A DNA stretch of 5,275 nt, from contig PULL01000024.1 in assembly GCA_003550945.1 (NCBI GenBank), positions 1-5,275 on the forward strand, given 5' to 3'. The stretch is from Thioalkalivibrio sp. (GTDB taxonomy: Bacteria > Pseudomonadota > Gammaproteobacteria > Ectothiorhodospirales > Ectothiorhodospiraceae). How positions within the stretch are numbered: position 1 is the stretch's first letter; each line of letters begins with the position of its first letter. Both the position numbers and the translations under genes were made by a program. The notes under the pieces were generated by a model that did no database searches, had not been told where the DNA came from, and saw only the letters and a list, made by a program, of their open reading frames with translations. Shown here piece after piece: positions 1-5,098 of this stretch.

Positions 1-577
1 CATGCACCACGCCGACCTGGACTTCGACCTGACCACCGGTCTGCGCTTCCACCCGATCGAGATCCTGCTGTCCTTTGGCATCAAGGCCGGCGTGATCGTG
101 ATGATCGGGGCGCCGGCGATCGCGGTGCTGATCTTCGAGATCATCCTGAGCTCGCTCGCGCTGTTCAACCACTCGAACGTGCGCATTCCCTTGGGCATCG
201 ACCGTGTGCTGCGCTGGTTCATCGTGACCCCAGACTTCCATCGGGTGCACCACTCCTGGTATCCGCACGAAACCAACTCCAACTTCGGCTTCAATCTGTC
301 GCTCTGGGACCGGCTGCTCGGCACCTACCGCGCGCAGCCGCAGGACGGCCACGAGGGCATGACCATCGGCATCAACCTGTTCCGGGACCCCCACTGGGAG
401 CGCCTGGACAAGATGCTGGTGCAGCCGTTCATCGGCCCGGCTGACAGCTACCCGATCAACCGGCGGCCCGAAGGCGAGGCAGCCACCTGGCCCCCGGCTG
501 TGGTGAGCCGCCCGGCAATGCGGAAACGACCCGATGATGAGCAAGCCCGGGGCTCGGGCCCCGTCGATCAGCAATAG
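1..577 (+). CDS. Sterol desaturase / fatty acid hydroxylase family protein, C-terminal part (5' end outside window)
   Basis: Di-iron integral membrane oxygenases of this superfamily hydroxylate or desaturate sterols, fatty acids or carotenoids, using histidine clusters to hold two irons. The visible part is the C-terminal 191 residues. It opens inside a histidine box (MHHADLDFD; the preceding residues are cut off). It then shows RFHP, a hydrophobic membrane segment at about residues 25-52 of the fragment, FNHSNV, and the diagnostic HRVHHS box near residue 81, followed by NFGFNLSLWDRLLGTY, typical of this family's C-terminal end. The ATG at base 2 is internal to the gene and not its start, because the first histidine boxes and membrane helices must lie upstream. 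The last ~45 residues are polar, Arg/Pro-rich and probably not part of the catalytic fold. The stop overlaps the end of the convergent Spy-like frame by 10 bp. The substrate cannot be assigned. Family assignment is firm. Confidence 0.9.
   Translation, partial: MHHADLDFDLTTGLRFHPIEILLSFGIKAGVIVMIGAPAIAVLIFEIILSSLALFNHSNVRIPLGIDRVLRWFIVTPDFHRVHHSWYPHETNSNFGFNLSLWDRLLGTYRAQPQDGHEGMTIGINLFRDPHWERLDKMLVQPFIGPADSYPINRRPEGEAATWPPAVVSRPAMRKRPDDEQARGSGPVDQQ
548..563. terminator. GC-rich stem-loop at the convergent 3' ends
   Basis: CGGGGC and GCCCCG form a perfect 6-bp stem around a TCGG loop. It lies in the last codons of the desaturase and just beyond the stop of the minus-strand Spy-like frame. It could terminate the minus-strand transcript, but no T-tract follows on either strand, so a rho-independent terminator is only a guess. 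Confidence 0.3.
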
Positions 578-867
578 CCGCGCGGGGTGTTGTAGCGCTC
601 GACCTGTTCCAGGCTGAGCACGTCCATCATCTCAAGATGGTAGAGAAGATGGGTGGCGCGCAGTCGGCCCCGCAGTTCAGCAGCCTTCATCGAGGCCTTC
701 AGCACCGAGTCCGATGTAGCCTCCCGTTCCCGGAACAGGCGATACAGCGCCTCGTCGGCGTCCACGAGTTCCGCGCCGAGCCGTCCCGCTTCCTGCTGCA
801 TCTCGGCAAAAAGCTGCCGAGCCGGGAGGCCGACCACCTGCCTCCCGGAAGAATACTCGCGGATCAA
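568..867 (-). CDS. Spy/CpxP-like (periplasmic metal-stress chaperone/sensor) C-terminal fragment, probably truncated
   Basis: This 99-codon frame ends in a pattern typical of Spy/CpxP-like and heavy-metal-sensor proteins. It has a helical stretch with LFAEMQQEA near residues 19-27, then EALYRLFRE, then LRGRLRATHLLYHLEMMDVLSLEQVERY, equivalent to the common L(R)AxHLxxxxxLTPEQxxRY ending. Full-length members have a signal peptide and an extra N-terminal helical segment. Neither is present here, so the product as read could not be exported by itself. The only early start is TTG at 867, whose bases overlap the TGA stop of the methyltransferase (TTGA). An AGGGA sits directly against it, too close for a normal ribosome site, and an ATG at 801 is a weaker alternative. 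It may be translated by coupling to the methyltransferase, or it may be the decayed 3' remnant of a longer gene. The family call rests on the C-terminal half and is tentative. Confidence 0.5.
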   Translation of the reverse strand: MIREYSSGRQVVGLPARQLFAEMQQEAGRLGAELVDADEALYRLFREREATSDSVLKASMKAAELRGRLRATHLLYHLEMMDVLSLEQVERYNTPRGYC

Positions 868-1661
868 TCCCTGAACGCAATGAAGGTCGCTCCCCGAACC
901 CCGTAATGGCGCGCAACGCCCTCCTTGCTGGTGCCGGCGAAGGCGTCGTAGAACGCAACCACCTGGGGTTGCACGAATCCGGCATCGGTCAGAGCCTCAA
1001 GGTAGCCTGCAGACTGCAGAGCCCCCGCGATTCAACCAACCCAGAGCTCGATATCGTTGCGAGCTCCTGCGGACAACTCGGCGTCGAGCACGATATCGGC
1101 AAACTGCACGCGCCCGCCGCGGCGCACCACCCGGTACAACTCGGCAAAGACGCGCGCCTTTTCCGGGCTCAGATTGATTACACCATTCGAGATCGCCACA
1201 TCCACCGAGGCATTGTCGAAAGGCAGGTTGGCGATATCGGTCCTTTCGAAGCGGACATGGTCGGCGCCGATGGCGGCGGCACCCGCAGCGGCGGTGCGGA
1301 GCATGGCGTCGGTCATGTCCAATCCGACCACCTCGCCCTCGGGGCCGACGCGCCGAGCGGCCAGCAGGCAGTCCATCCCGCTTCCAGAACCCAGGTCGAT
1401 CACCCGGGAGCCGCGTGGCAACGGCCCGGCTTGAAACGGGTTGCCGACGCCGGCGAACGGCGCCGTGACGGCATCCGGAAGCGCATCGAGTTCGGCCCGA
1501 TCGTAGCCAAGCATCGAGGCCGCGTACTCCGGACCCCGGTGGAAGTGAAACTCACCGTTGGGCTCCTCGGCAACCCGCCCATAGGTGCTGCGTATCTCCT
1601 GCTTGAGCCTTTCGCGATCGAGAGTCAGGTCGCAATCGGTTTGGGTGACTTTCATTTGCAT
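864..1661 (-). CDS. ArsM-like SAM-dependent methyltransferase, predicted selenoprotein (Sec210 encoded by TGA at 1034-1032)
   Basis: A class I SAM methyltransferase of the ArsM-like group, predicted cytoplasmic and 265 residues long if TGA is read as selenocysteine. The N-terminal GEFHFHRGPEYA (37-48) and FAGVGNPF (69-76) are group signatures. Motif I is VIDLGSGSGMD (87-97), the acidic ribose-binding motif is VVGLDMTDAML (111-121), and SNGVINLSPEK (158-168) and YRVVRRGGRVQFADIV (176-191) follow. At ELWVG-U-IAGAL (205-215) the TGA replaces the Cys of the usual C(I/V)xGAL motif. Reading continues through YLEALTDAGF and HYGVRGATF, both typical of the family end, to a TGA stop at 866-864. An fdhF-like SECIS hairpin follows the internal TGA. 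The ATG at 1661 has GGAGG (1675-1671) at 9-nt spacing; a second ATG at 1655 lies 15 nt away and is less likely. The Cys of the ArsM SNCV motif is Gly160 here, so arsenite as substrate is uncertain. A conventional call would stop at residue 209. The selenoprotein reading is an inference, though several independent signs agree. Confidence 0.85.
1001..1034 (-). promoter_or_regulatory. Bacterial SECIS element directly following the Sec UGA
   Basis: In the mRNA sense the UGA (1034-1032) is followed by a stem-loop. CUGCA pairs with UGCAG around a GUC apical loop. Below this a single U (+12 after the UGA) is bulged, then C-G, G-C and G-U pairs, a G/A mismatch and two G-C pairs extend the stem. The apical G lies 18 nt after the UGA. 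The E. coli fdhF SECIS, from memory, has UGCA/UGCA around GGUC with a bulged U and GG/CC below, at nearly the same distance, and its loop GU and bulged U are what SelB recognises. The match in architecture and sequence is close. Folding was done by eye. Confidence 0.8.
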
Positions 1662-1696
1662 GATAGTGGCCCTCCAGAAAAAAACAGATCGTTCAT
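1652..1696 (-). CDS. 14-codon leader ORF overlapping the methyltransferase start
   Basis: ATG at 1696 is preceded by AGGAGGT (1707-1701), close to a perfect anti-16S match and the best ribosome site in the window. It encodes MNDLFFSGGPLSCK and stops at TGA 1654-1652. The frame differs from the methyltransferase. Its last codons span both methyltransferase ATGs (1661 and 1655), and its stop overlaps the second one (ATGA). The methyltransferase GGAGG lies inside this ORF. The arrangement suggests a leader peptide that couples or tunes translation of the methyltransferase. No function is known to me, and such a short ORF could be coincidental. Confidence 0.4.
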   Translation of the reverse strand: MNDLFFSGGPLSCK

Positions 1697-1735
1697 CTCC
1701 ACCTCCTGAACCGAAGATGTGGACTTGCCTTGGAG

Positions 1736-1765
1736 GTTAGCGACGAGGACCGGGGCTTGCTTCAA
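1736..1765 (-). promoter_or_regulatory. Possible activator-dependent promoter of the leader/methyltransferase transcript
   Basis: TTGAAG (1765-1760) is a fair -35. After an 18-nt spacer, GCTAAC (1741-1736) is a poor -10 sharing only TAA with the consensus. A weak -10 fits a promoter needing an activator, and the proximal copy of the direct repeat ends 1 nt upstream of the -35. The start site would lie near 1730, leaving about 30 nt before the leader ORF. Read by eye; weak alone. Confidence 0.3.
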
Positions 1766-1766
1766 C

Positions 1767-1797
1767 GATCTTGCGGTGCGCGACCGGATCTTGCGGT
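1767..1797. promoter_or_regulatory. Tandem 11-bp direct repeat, candidate AraC-family operator
   Basis: GATCTTGCGGT occurs exactly twice, at 1767-1777 and 1787-1797 (period 20 bp, 9-bp spacer). AraC-family proteins bind direct repeats about two helical turns apart, one half-site commonly abutting the -35 of the activated promoter. Here the repeats begin immediately after the stop codon of the AraC-like gene and end next to a possible -35 for the methyltransferase transcript. The repeat is seen directly; its operator role is inferred. Confidence 0.5.
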
Positions 1798-2703
1798 TTA
1801 TCGCCCAACGGGCGTGTGCCGCTGGAACAGATTTCGATACTTTCCCGGGGGAAGGCCGGTGGCCTTGCGAAAGTGACGGACCAACAACTGCGGAGTGTAA
1901 CCAGTCATCGCTGCGATCTCGGTGATCGAGAATGCCGTGCACTCAAGAAGTTCGCGTGCGCGCTGGACGCGCAACCGCGTCAGGTAGCGATGCGGCGGGC
2001 AGCCGTGGGTGTTGCGGAAGCAACGCGAGAAATGCCAAGGCGAGAGGCCGCAGAGCCCGGCGAGTTCCGCAAGCGTGATGCGGCGATCAAGATGCACCTG
2101 CATATATTCGATCACGCACGCCGACTGGTGCGGCGCCAACCCGCCGCGGCGCTCATCGGCCCCCACAGAGCGGTGGGCGAGGCGGGCGAGACGTACCACC
2201 AGCGCGCTCATCATGCTGTCCACGAACAGTCGCGCGGCTGGATCGCCGCAGTCGAGTTCCTGCCATAGAGCCTGCAACCCCTGAACGATCAGCGGATCCC
2301 CCTGATGGCCAGCATGGATGGCACCGAAGTCGAGCGGATCGCCGGGATCACGTTCCAGGCAGGCCCGGGCCAAGTCTCCGGGAATCTCCATGAAGCGCAG
2401 CCGGGCTGACTCGGTCACCCTGCACCAGCTCGCGCTACCCGGTACCACAGCCACGAAATCCCCCGGCTGGGTGTGCCCGGAGAAACGCCCGGCACCGATA
2501 TCGCAGATATAGCGAAACGGGCGCCCCACGGATTGGCTCAGCATCAGCCCGTTCGCCGCAGGCACCTCGAAGGTCGTGCCCGACGTGTGCGCGCTCTCGA
2601 GAAGAGCCATCGGCCGGTGGGCGGCCACACGTCGCTTCCGCAGACGCATGACCCGGCGCCCGCGGACATATGAATCCCGAATGTCGGCCTGTCCGCACGG
2701 CAT
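1798..2703 (-). CDS. AraC-family transcriptional regulator
   Basis: A 301-residue cytoplasmic DNA-binding protein, normal length for the family. Residues ~45-190 form an AraC-binding-like cupin sensor region (GDFVAVVPGS, RLRFMEIPGDLAR). The C-terminal ~100 residues carry the paired helix-turn-helix domain: helix-turn-helix one at about 211-231 (LAELAGLCGLSPWHFSRCF) and two at about 259-280 (ITEIAAMTGYTPQLLVRHFRK), ending with the usual FRKATGLPPGKYR. ATG at 2703 is taken as start; a weak AGGT lies about 9 nt upstream, and ATGs at residues 19 and 32 are alternatives. Ten Cys residues are present, including C218, C228 and C235 in or near the first helix-turn-helix, which may hint at thiol or metalloid sensing, though this is speculative. 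The gene lies 136 bp upstream of the methyltransferase on the same strand, with a direct repeat in the gap, so it probably controls that gene. The inducer cannot be inferred. Confidence 0.92.
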   Translation of the reverse strand: MPCGQADIRDSYVRGRRVMRLRKRRVAAHRPMALLESAHTSGTTFEVPAANGLMLSQSVGRPFRYICDIGAGRFSGHTQPGDFVAVVPGSASWCRVTESARLRFMEIPGDLARACLERDPGDPLDFGAIHAGHQGDPLIVQGLQALWQELDCGDPAARLFVDSMMSALVVRLARLAHRSVGADERRGGLAPHQSACVIEYMQVHLDRRITLAELAGLCGLSPWHFSRCFRNTHGCPPHRYLTRLRVQRARELLECTAFSITEIAAMTGYTPQLLVRHFRKATGLPPGKYRNLFQRHTPVGR

Positions 2704-2705
2704 AA

Positions 2706-3137
2706 TTGTTTACCTACCAACTCAGGTATAGCCTATTTCGGCACGCGCTGCGAACGCACAGGATTCTCGATGCAGCGGGGGACCTGCCAGAACCGAAGGC
2801 CGTGCAGGGTCTCATCGACGTCCTCGCCTGGACACAACGTCAGTTCGGAGAAGCGGCCCGCAAACGGTGCGAAACCCTGCTGATCACGGCGCTGCGTGAC
2901 ATCTCCAGCCAACCTGATCGGAGCGGCAGCGTCGAACGGCCGGAGCTTGGGGACGGCGTGCGATCCTGGCACCTGCATCTGAGCCGGGAACGCGCGCGAA
3001 CGGAAACCGGCATTGTGCGCCGCCCAAGGCATTTCTTGATTTACCGGGTGGAGCACGACCGGGTTGTCGTCGGCCGGGTTCTGCACGACGCCATGGAACT
3101 CGCGCGACACCTGGATGCCGAGGCACTCTGGGAATAA
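2706..3137 (+). CDS. RelE/ParE-superfamily toxin-like protein, N-terminus doubtful, no antitoxin seen
   Basis: Toxins of this superfamily either cleave ribosome-bound mRNA (RelE) or inhibit gyrase (ParE). Residues ~36-143 match the group closely: LIDVLAWTQRQFGEAARKR (36-54), LLITALRDISSQPDRSGS (58-75), RPELGDGVRSWHLHLSR (78-94), and the characteristic RRPRHFLIYRV with GRVLHDAMELARHL near the end. The first ~30 codons are not convincing. The open frame starts at TTG 2706 without a ribosome site, overlaps the promoter region of the divergent AraC gene, and does not supply the expected short first strand before the helix. An in-frame GTG at 2802 would give a still shorter product. No CopG/ParD-like antitoxin lies upstream, where one is normally overlapping, or immediately downstream. 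It is best read as an orphan, possibly 5'-truncated remnant of a toxin-antitoxin pair. Confidence 0.65.
   Translation: MFTYQLRYSLFRHALRTHRILDAAGDLPEPKAVQGLIDVLAWTQRQFGEAARKRCETLLITALRDISSQPDRSGSVERPELGDGVRSWHLHLSRERARTETGIVRRPRHFLIYRVEHDRVVVGRVLHDAMELARHLDAEALWE
2725..2754 (-). promoter_or_regulatory. Possible promoter of the AraC-family gene
   Basis: TTCGCA (2754-2749) and TATACC (2730-2725) are separated by 18 bp, each matching four of six consensus positions, and lie 21 bp or more upstream of the regulator ATG. The region overlaps the first codons of the plus-strand toxin frame. Read by eye. Confidence 0.3.
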
Positions 3138-3658
3138 GAACGGGTGGAGGTATGGTCTTAGGAGGCCTGCCGGCGACTGCTCGACCGCAAGCCGAGGGAC
3201 GTCTCCCGCATGTCTACACTGCAATGGCTGTTTAGCCAGCCCTCCACCGGCACGCGCAAGCTTGAGGGCCTCGCGGGCAGGTCCGTCCCGGTTGAAAGTG
3301 GAGACCCGGCGCAAAATTGATGCGGGCGATGATCCGCAGTGCACAATCGCAGGCCGGGCAAGTTTCGATGTCGGCACCGAACACCCAGCAGTGGCAGGTT
3401 TACGTCCGGCTACAGCCGCTCGTCCGTTCCCGCTGACGGGCGGCCTCAGGGTCGGGATGAGACAGCGTTGTCGCTTGCAATGCGGCGGTGTTCCGTTACC
3501 TTACGGGCACATCGGGGCTGCACCTCTGGGCCGAGGGCGGTGTGACTGATCGAATTGCCGGCCCACCCAGGGCTGTCGTCCTTGCATCGACCGACCGAGC
3601 CGAAACTAACCGCGTCCGCCTTCGCGAGACAGCGAACGCAACATCGAAGGAAAAAAGC
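3138..3658. other. Gene-poor stretch of about 520 bp
   Basis: I find no recognisable protein, RNA gene, insertion-sequence end or clear repeat here. Open frames on both strands read as low-information Arg/Pro/Ser-rich translations. The part next to the cytochrome must hold its promoter, but no good sigma-70 pair stands out: TTGCAA (3475-3480) and TACCTT (3497-3502) with 16-bp spacing is the best I see, and its -10 is poor. The stretch may be the remains of inserted or decayed genes beside the toxin fragment. Confidence 0.4.
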
Positions 3659-4117
3659 ATGACGACACGTGCGATTTTACCCATCAGCCTCGCGGCAGGT
3701 GTCTGCATACTCTGGCTGACGGGCTGCAGCGATCCTGCGACCGATACTGACACGCCGCCGACAGCGGAACCCCACGTACAGACCGCGCCGCCGCCCGCCC
3801 CGCGCACGGAGTTCCGAATCCCGGCCGAGGGCTTCGAAACCGATCCCGCCGAGGGCCAGGCCCTGTTCGTCGCCCACTGCGCCGCGTGTCACGGCACCGA
3901 GGCGCTGGGGACCGATCAAGGCCCACCGCTGATCCATCGGATCTACGAGCCCTCCCACCACTCCGATCTCGCGTTTTACCGTGCGATCGCGCTCGGCGTG
4001 CACCAGCACCACTGGCAGTTCGGCGACATGCCCCCCGTGCCGGCAGTCTCAGGCGAGGACGCCGCCCACATTATCGCCTGGATCCGCCAGCGGCAGCGCG
4101 CCGCCGGGATCGAATGA
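3659..4117 (+). CDS. Monoheme c-type cytochrome, predicted lipoprotein
   Basis: A 152-residue exported electron carrier. The N-terminus is a lipoprotein signal: a short basic start, hydrophobic residues ~5-20 and a lipobox LTGC with lipidated Cys23. A Pro/Thr-rich linker (~24-60) then leads into a cytochrome c domain. The haem site is CAACH (C74, C77, H78) after EGQALFVAH. GDMPPVP near M124 supplies a likely axial Met, and the helix AAHIIAWIRQRQRAAGI closes the fold. The middle part is unusually His-rich (HRIYEPSHHSD, GVHQHHWQFGDM), a pattern I recall from small cytochromes near metal-resistance genes, though I cannot verify this. ATG 3659 was chosen because GAAGG (3646-3650) sits 8 nt upstream and it begins the signal peptide directly; the open frame extends upstream to 3488 without a plausible start. 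It stands alone on its strand. Its redox partner is not visible. Confidence 0.9.
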   Translation: MTTRAILPISLAAGVCILWLTGCSDPATDTDTPPTAEPHVQTAPPPAPRTEFRIPAEGFETDPAEGQALFVAHCAACHGTEALGTDQGPPLIHRIYEPSHHSDLAFYRAIALGVHQHHWQFGDMPPVPAVSGEDAAHIIAWIRQRQRAAGIE

Positions 4118-4150
4118 CGCTTCCTACATGGGCCTGGCGTGTCTCCCTAC

Positions 4151-4196
4151 CCGGCCCACTTTGGGCCGGTCGCGCCCGTGAAAGGGCCTGTGGCCC
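4151..4196. terminator. Two tandem stem-loops between convergent genes
   Basis: CCGGCCCA (4151-4158) and TGGGCCGG (4162-4169) form a perfect 8-bp stem around a 3-nt loop. Fifteen bases on, GGGCC and GGCCC (4184-4196) form a 5-bp stem. They lie in the 114-bp gap between the convergent cytochrome and His/Met-rich genes, where a bidirectional terminator is expected. Neither is followed by a run of T, so termination is plausible but not shown. Confidence 0.45.
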
Positions 4197-4231
4197 CGTC
4201 GCAGGCGAGAGGGAACGCAGTCCCACGCCCA

Positions 4232-4753
4232 TCAGCGGCTGAGAAGCATCTCCCTCAACATGGTTTCGATCAGGACCTGGCGCGTTTCGATGCGATCCAG
4301 CCGCGACATCATCTCGGCACGATGCGCGTGCATACCGCCCATGCCGCCATGCTCTCCGCCCATGCGTCCATGACCTCCACCCATTCCTCCCATGCCACCA
4401 CGGCCCTTGCCCATACGCCCCATGTCACCCCCGGATACATGGGCGGCGTCCTTGCCCATCGGGTGTGGATCCGGGCCATGGCAACCAATACAGGATGCTG
4501 AGGCACCGTTGCCCGCCGCATCCGGGGTATCCCCATTGTGGTCGTGACCATGCCCGGCATGGCCGTCATGGGCGGAATCGGAGCCTCCCGTTGCATGATC
4601 GGCATGGGCCGCGTGTCCCCCGTGCCCGGAATGATCCATGCCTGCATGATGGGCGTGTCCACCCTGCGCGAGGACCACGGGGTTGGCCGCAGCCGTGCCG
4701 ACACAAGCCGCGAGTCCCAGTGTGCACATGAGTGCAAGTGCATTCGGTTTCAT
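4232..4753 (-). CDS. Exported His/Met/Gly-rich protein with one CXXCH haem-type motif
   Basis: I do not recognise a named family for this 173-residue protein. Residues 1-23 are a signal peptide (MKPNALALMCTLGLAACVG, cleavage near AAA-NP), so it is periplasmic or exported. Residues ~33-72 are dominated by His with Gly, Ala and Asp (HAHHAGMDHSGHGGHAAHAD). Residues 88-92 are CIGCH, a c-type haem attachment or Cys/His metal site, in CIGCHGPDPHPMG. Residues ~110-141 are a Gly/Met/His-rich tract with repeated GGM and GRMG. The C-terminal ~30 residues (RAEMMSRLDRIETRQVLIETMLREML) should form an amphipathic helix, possibly for oligomerisation. The His and Met tracts suggest binding of Cu or another soft metal. 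ATG 4753 was chosen because GGAGG (4764-4760) lies 6 nt upstream and the signal peptide begins there; the frame extends further upstream but that part is not signal-like. It converges on the cytochrome gene. Reality as a gene is well supported; function is inferred from composition. Confidence 0.8.
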   Translation of the reverse strand: MKPNALALMCTLGLAACVGTAAANPVVLAQGGHAHHAGMDHSGHGGHAAHADHATGGSDSAHDGHAGHGHDHNGDTPDAAGNGASASCIGCHGPDPHPMGKDAAHVSGGDMGRMGKGRGGMGGMGGGHGRMGGEHGGMGGMHAHRAEMMSRLDRIETRQVLIETMLREMLLSR

Positions 4754-5098
4754 GACTGGCCTCCATTCTCCTGGATATGCGTATTCGGCCGGTTCGGCCT
4801 CTATGGCTCCCATGTGACCCGTTAGGGGTCCAGGGGATTTCTGGTTTCGCGAAGTCCCCCGTATCCGCGACACCCGTCCGCGCCCAATCCCGACTCACCG
4901 GTTCTGAGGTTCCTCCTATCTGTCTGCTTCGCCCCCGAAACGACAATGGAGCGACGATGAGTTCGACGCGGAATTTCTCGCCGATCCGCCGGTTGCCGAA
5001 TCGTTGAAATCGCTTATGCTGTTGGCGGCCTCAAGCATAAGGGCGGCAGCCCGGGTGGCAACTCACCACGGCGCCACTGAGCGAAGACACCCGCGCAG
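4754..5098. other. Intergenic stretch with several dyads, no convincing gene
   Basis: This 345-bp stretch separates the His/Met-rich gene from the partial gene at the window end. No full gene is supported. A plus-strand frame near 4950-5060 reads protein-like (DDEFDAEFLADPPVAESLKS) but has no start with a ribosome site and soon runs antisense into the partial gene; it may be a remnant. Small dyads are present: GGCCG/CGGCC at 4787-4799, GACCC/GGGTC at 4816-4830, and GGGGATTT/AAGTCCCC at 4833-4859 (one T-G pair). These lie upstream of the His/Met-rich gene and could include its operator. I see no strong sigma-70 promoter. Confidence 0.35.
5013..5041. repeat. Inverted repeat CTTATGCT-N13-AGCATAAG
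   Basis: A perfect 8-bp inverted repeat with a 13-nt spacer lies 58 bp beyond the stop of the partial minus-strand gene. As RNA it would form a moderate AU-containing hairpin with a GC-rich loop; as DNA it could be an operator whose half-site centres are 21 bp apart. No T-tract follows the 3' arm on either strand, so a terminator role is doubtful. Confidence 0.4.

Noticed and set aside
864..1031. Methyltransferase as a simple nonsense-mutated pseudogene
   Set aside because: The frame downstream is intact and family-like, the TGA falls exactly on the functional Cys, and the hairpin matches fdhF. It remains the fallback if the host lacks Sec machinery.
1032..1661. Methyltransferase as a 209-residue protein ending at the first TGA
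   Set aside because: It would end just before the conserved CxGAL motif and lose the family's C-terminal part, which is present in frame just beyond the TGA behind a SECIS-like hairpin.
906..1709. Long plus-strand open frame of 267 codons
   Set aside because: It lies antisense to the methyltransferase, has no family-like motifs or ribosome site, and is a typical GC-rich mirror frame.
2733..3377. Minus-strand open frame of 214 codons
   Set aside because: It is antisense to the well-supported toxin frame and its translation shows no recognisable domain.
3488..3658. Upstream extension of the cytochrome frame
   Set aside because: It would bury the lipoprotein signal peptide internally; ATG 3659 has a proper ribosome site.
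4309..4743. CRISPR or tandem repeat array in the repetitive CAT/GCC tract
   Set aside because: The periodicity comes from His/Gly/Met codons of the minus-strand gene; there are no constant repeats with unique spacers.
4754..4873. N-terminal extension of the His/Met-rich protein
   Set aside because: The extra 40 residues are not signal-like and would displace the export signal; GGAGG supports ATG 4753.
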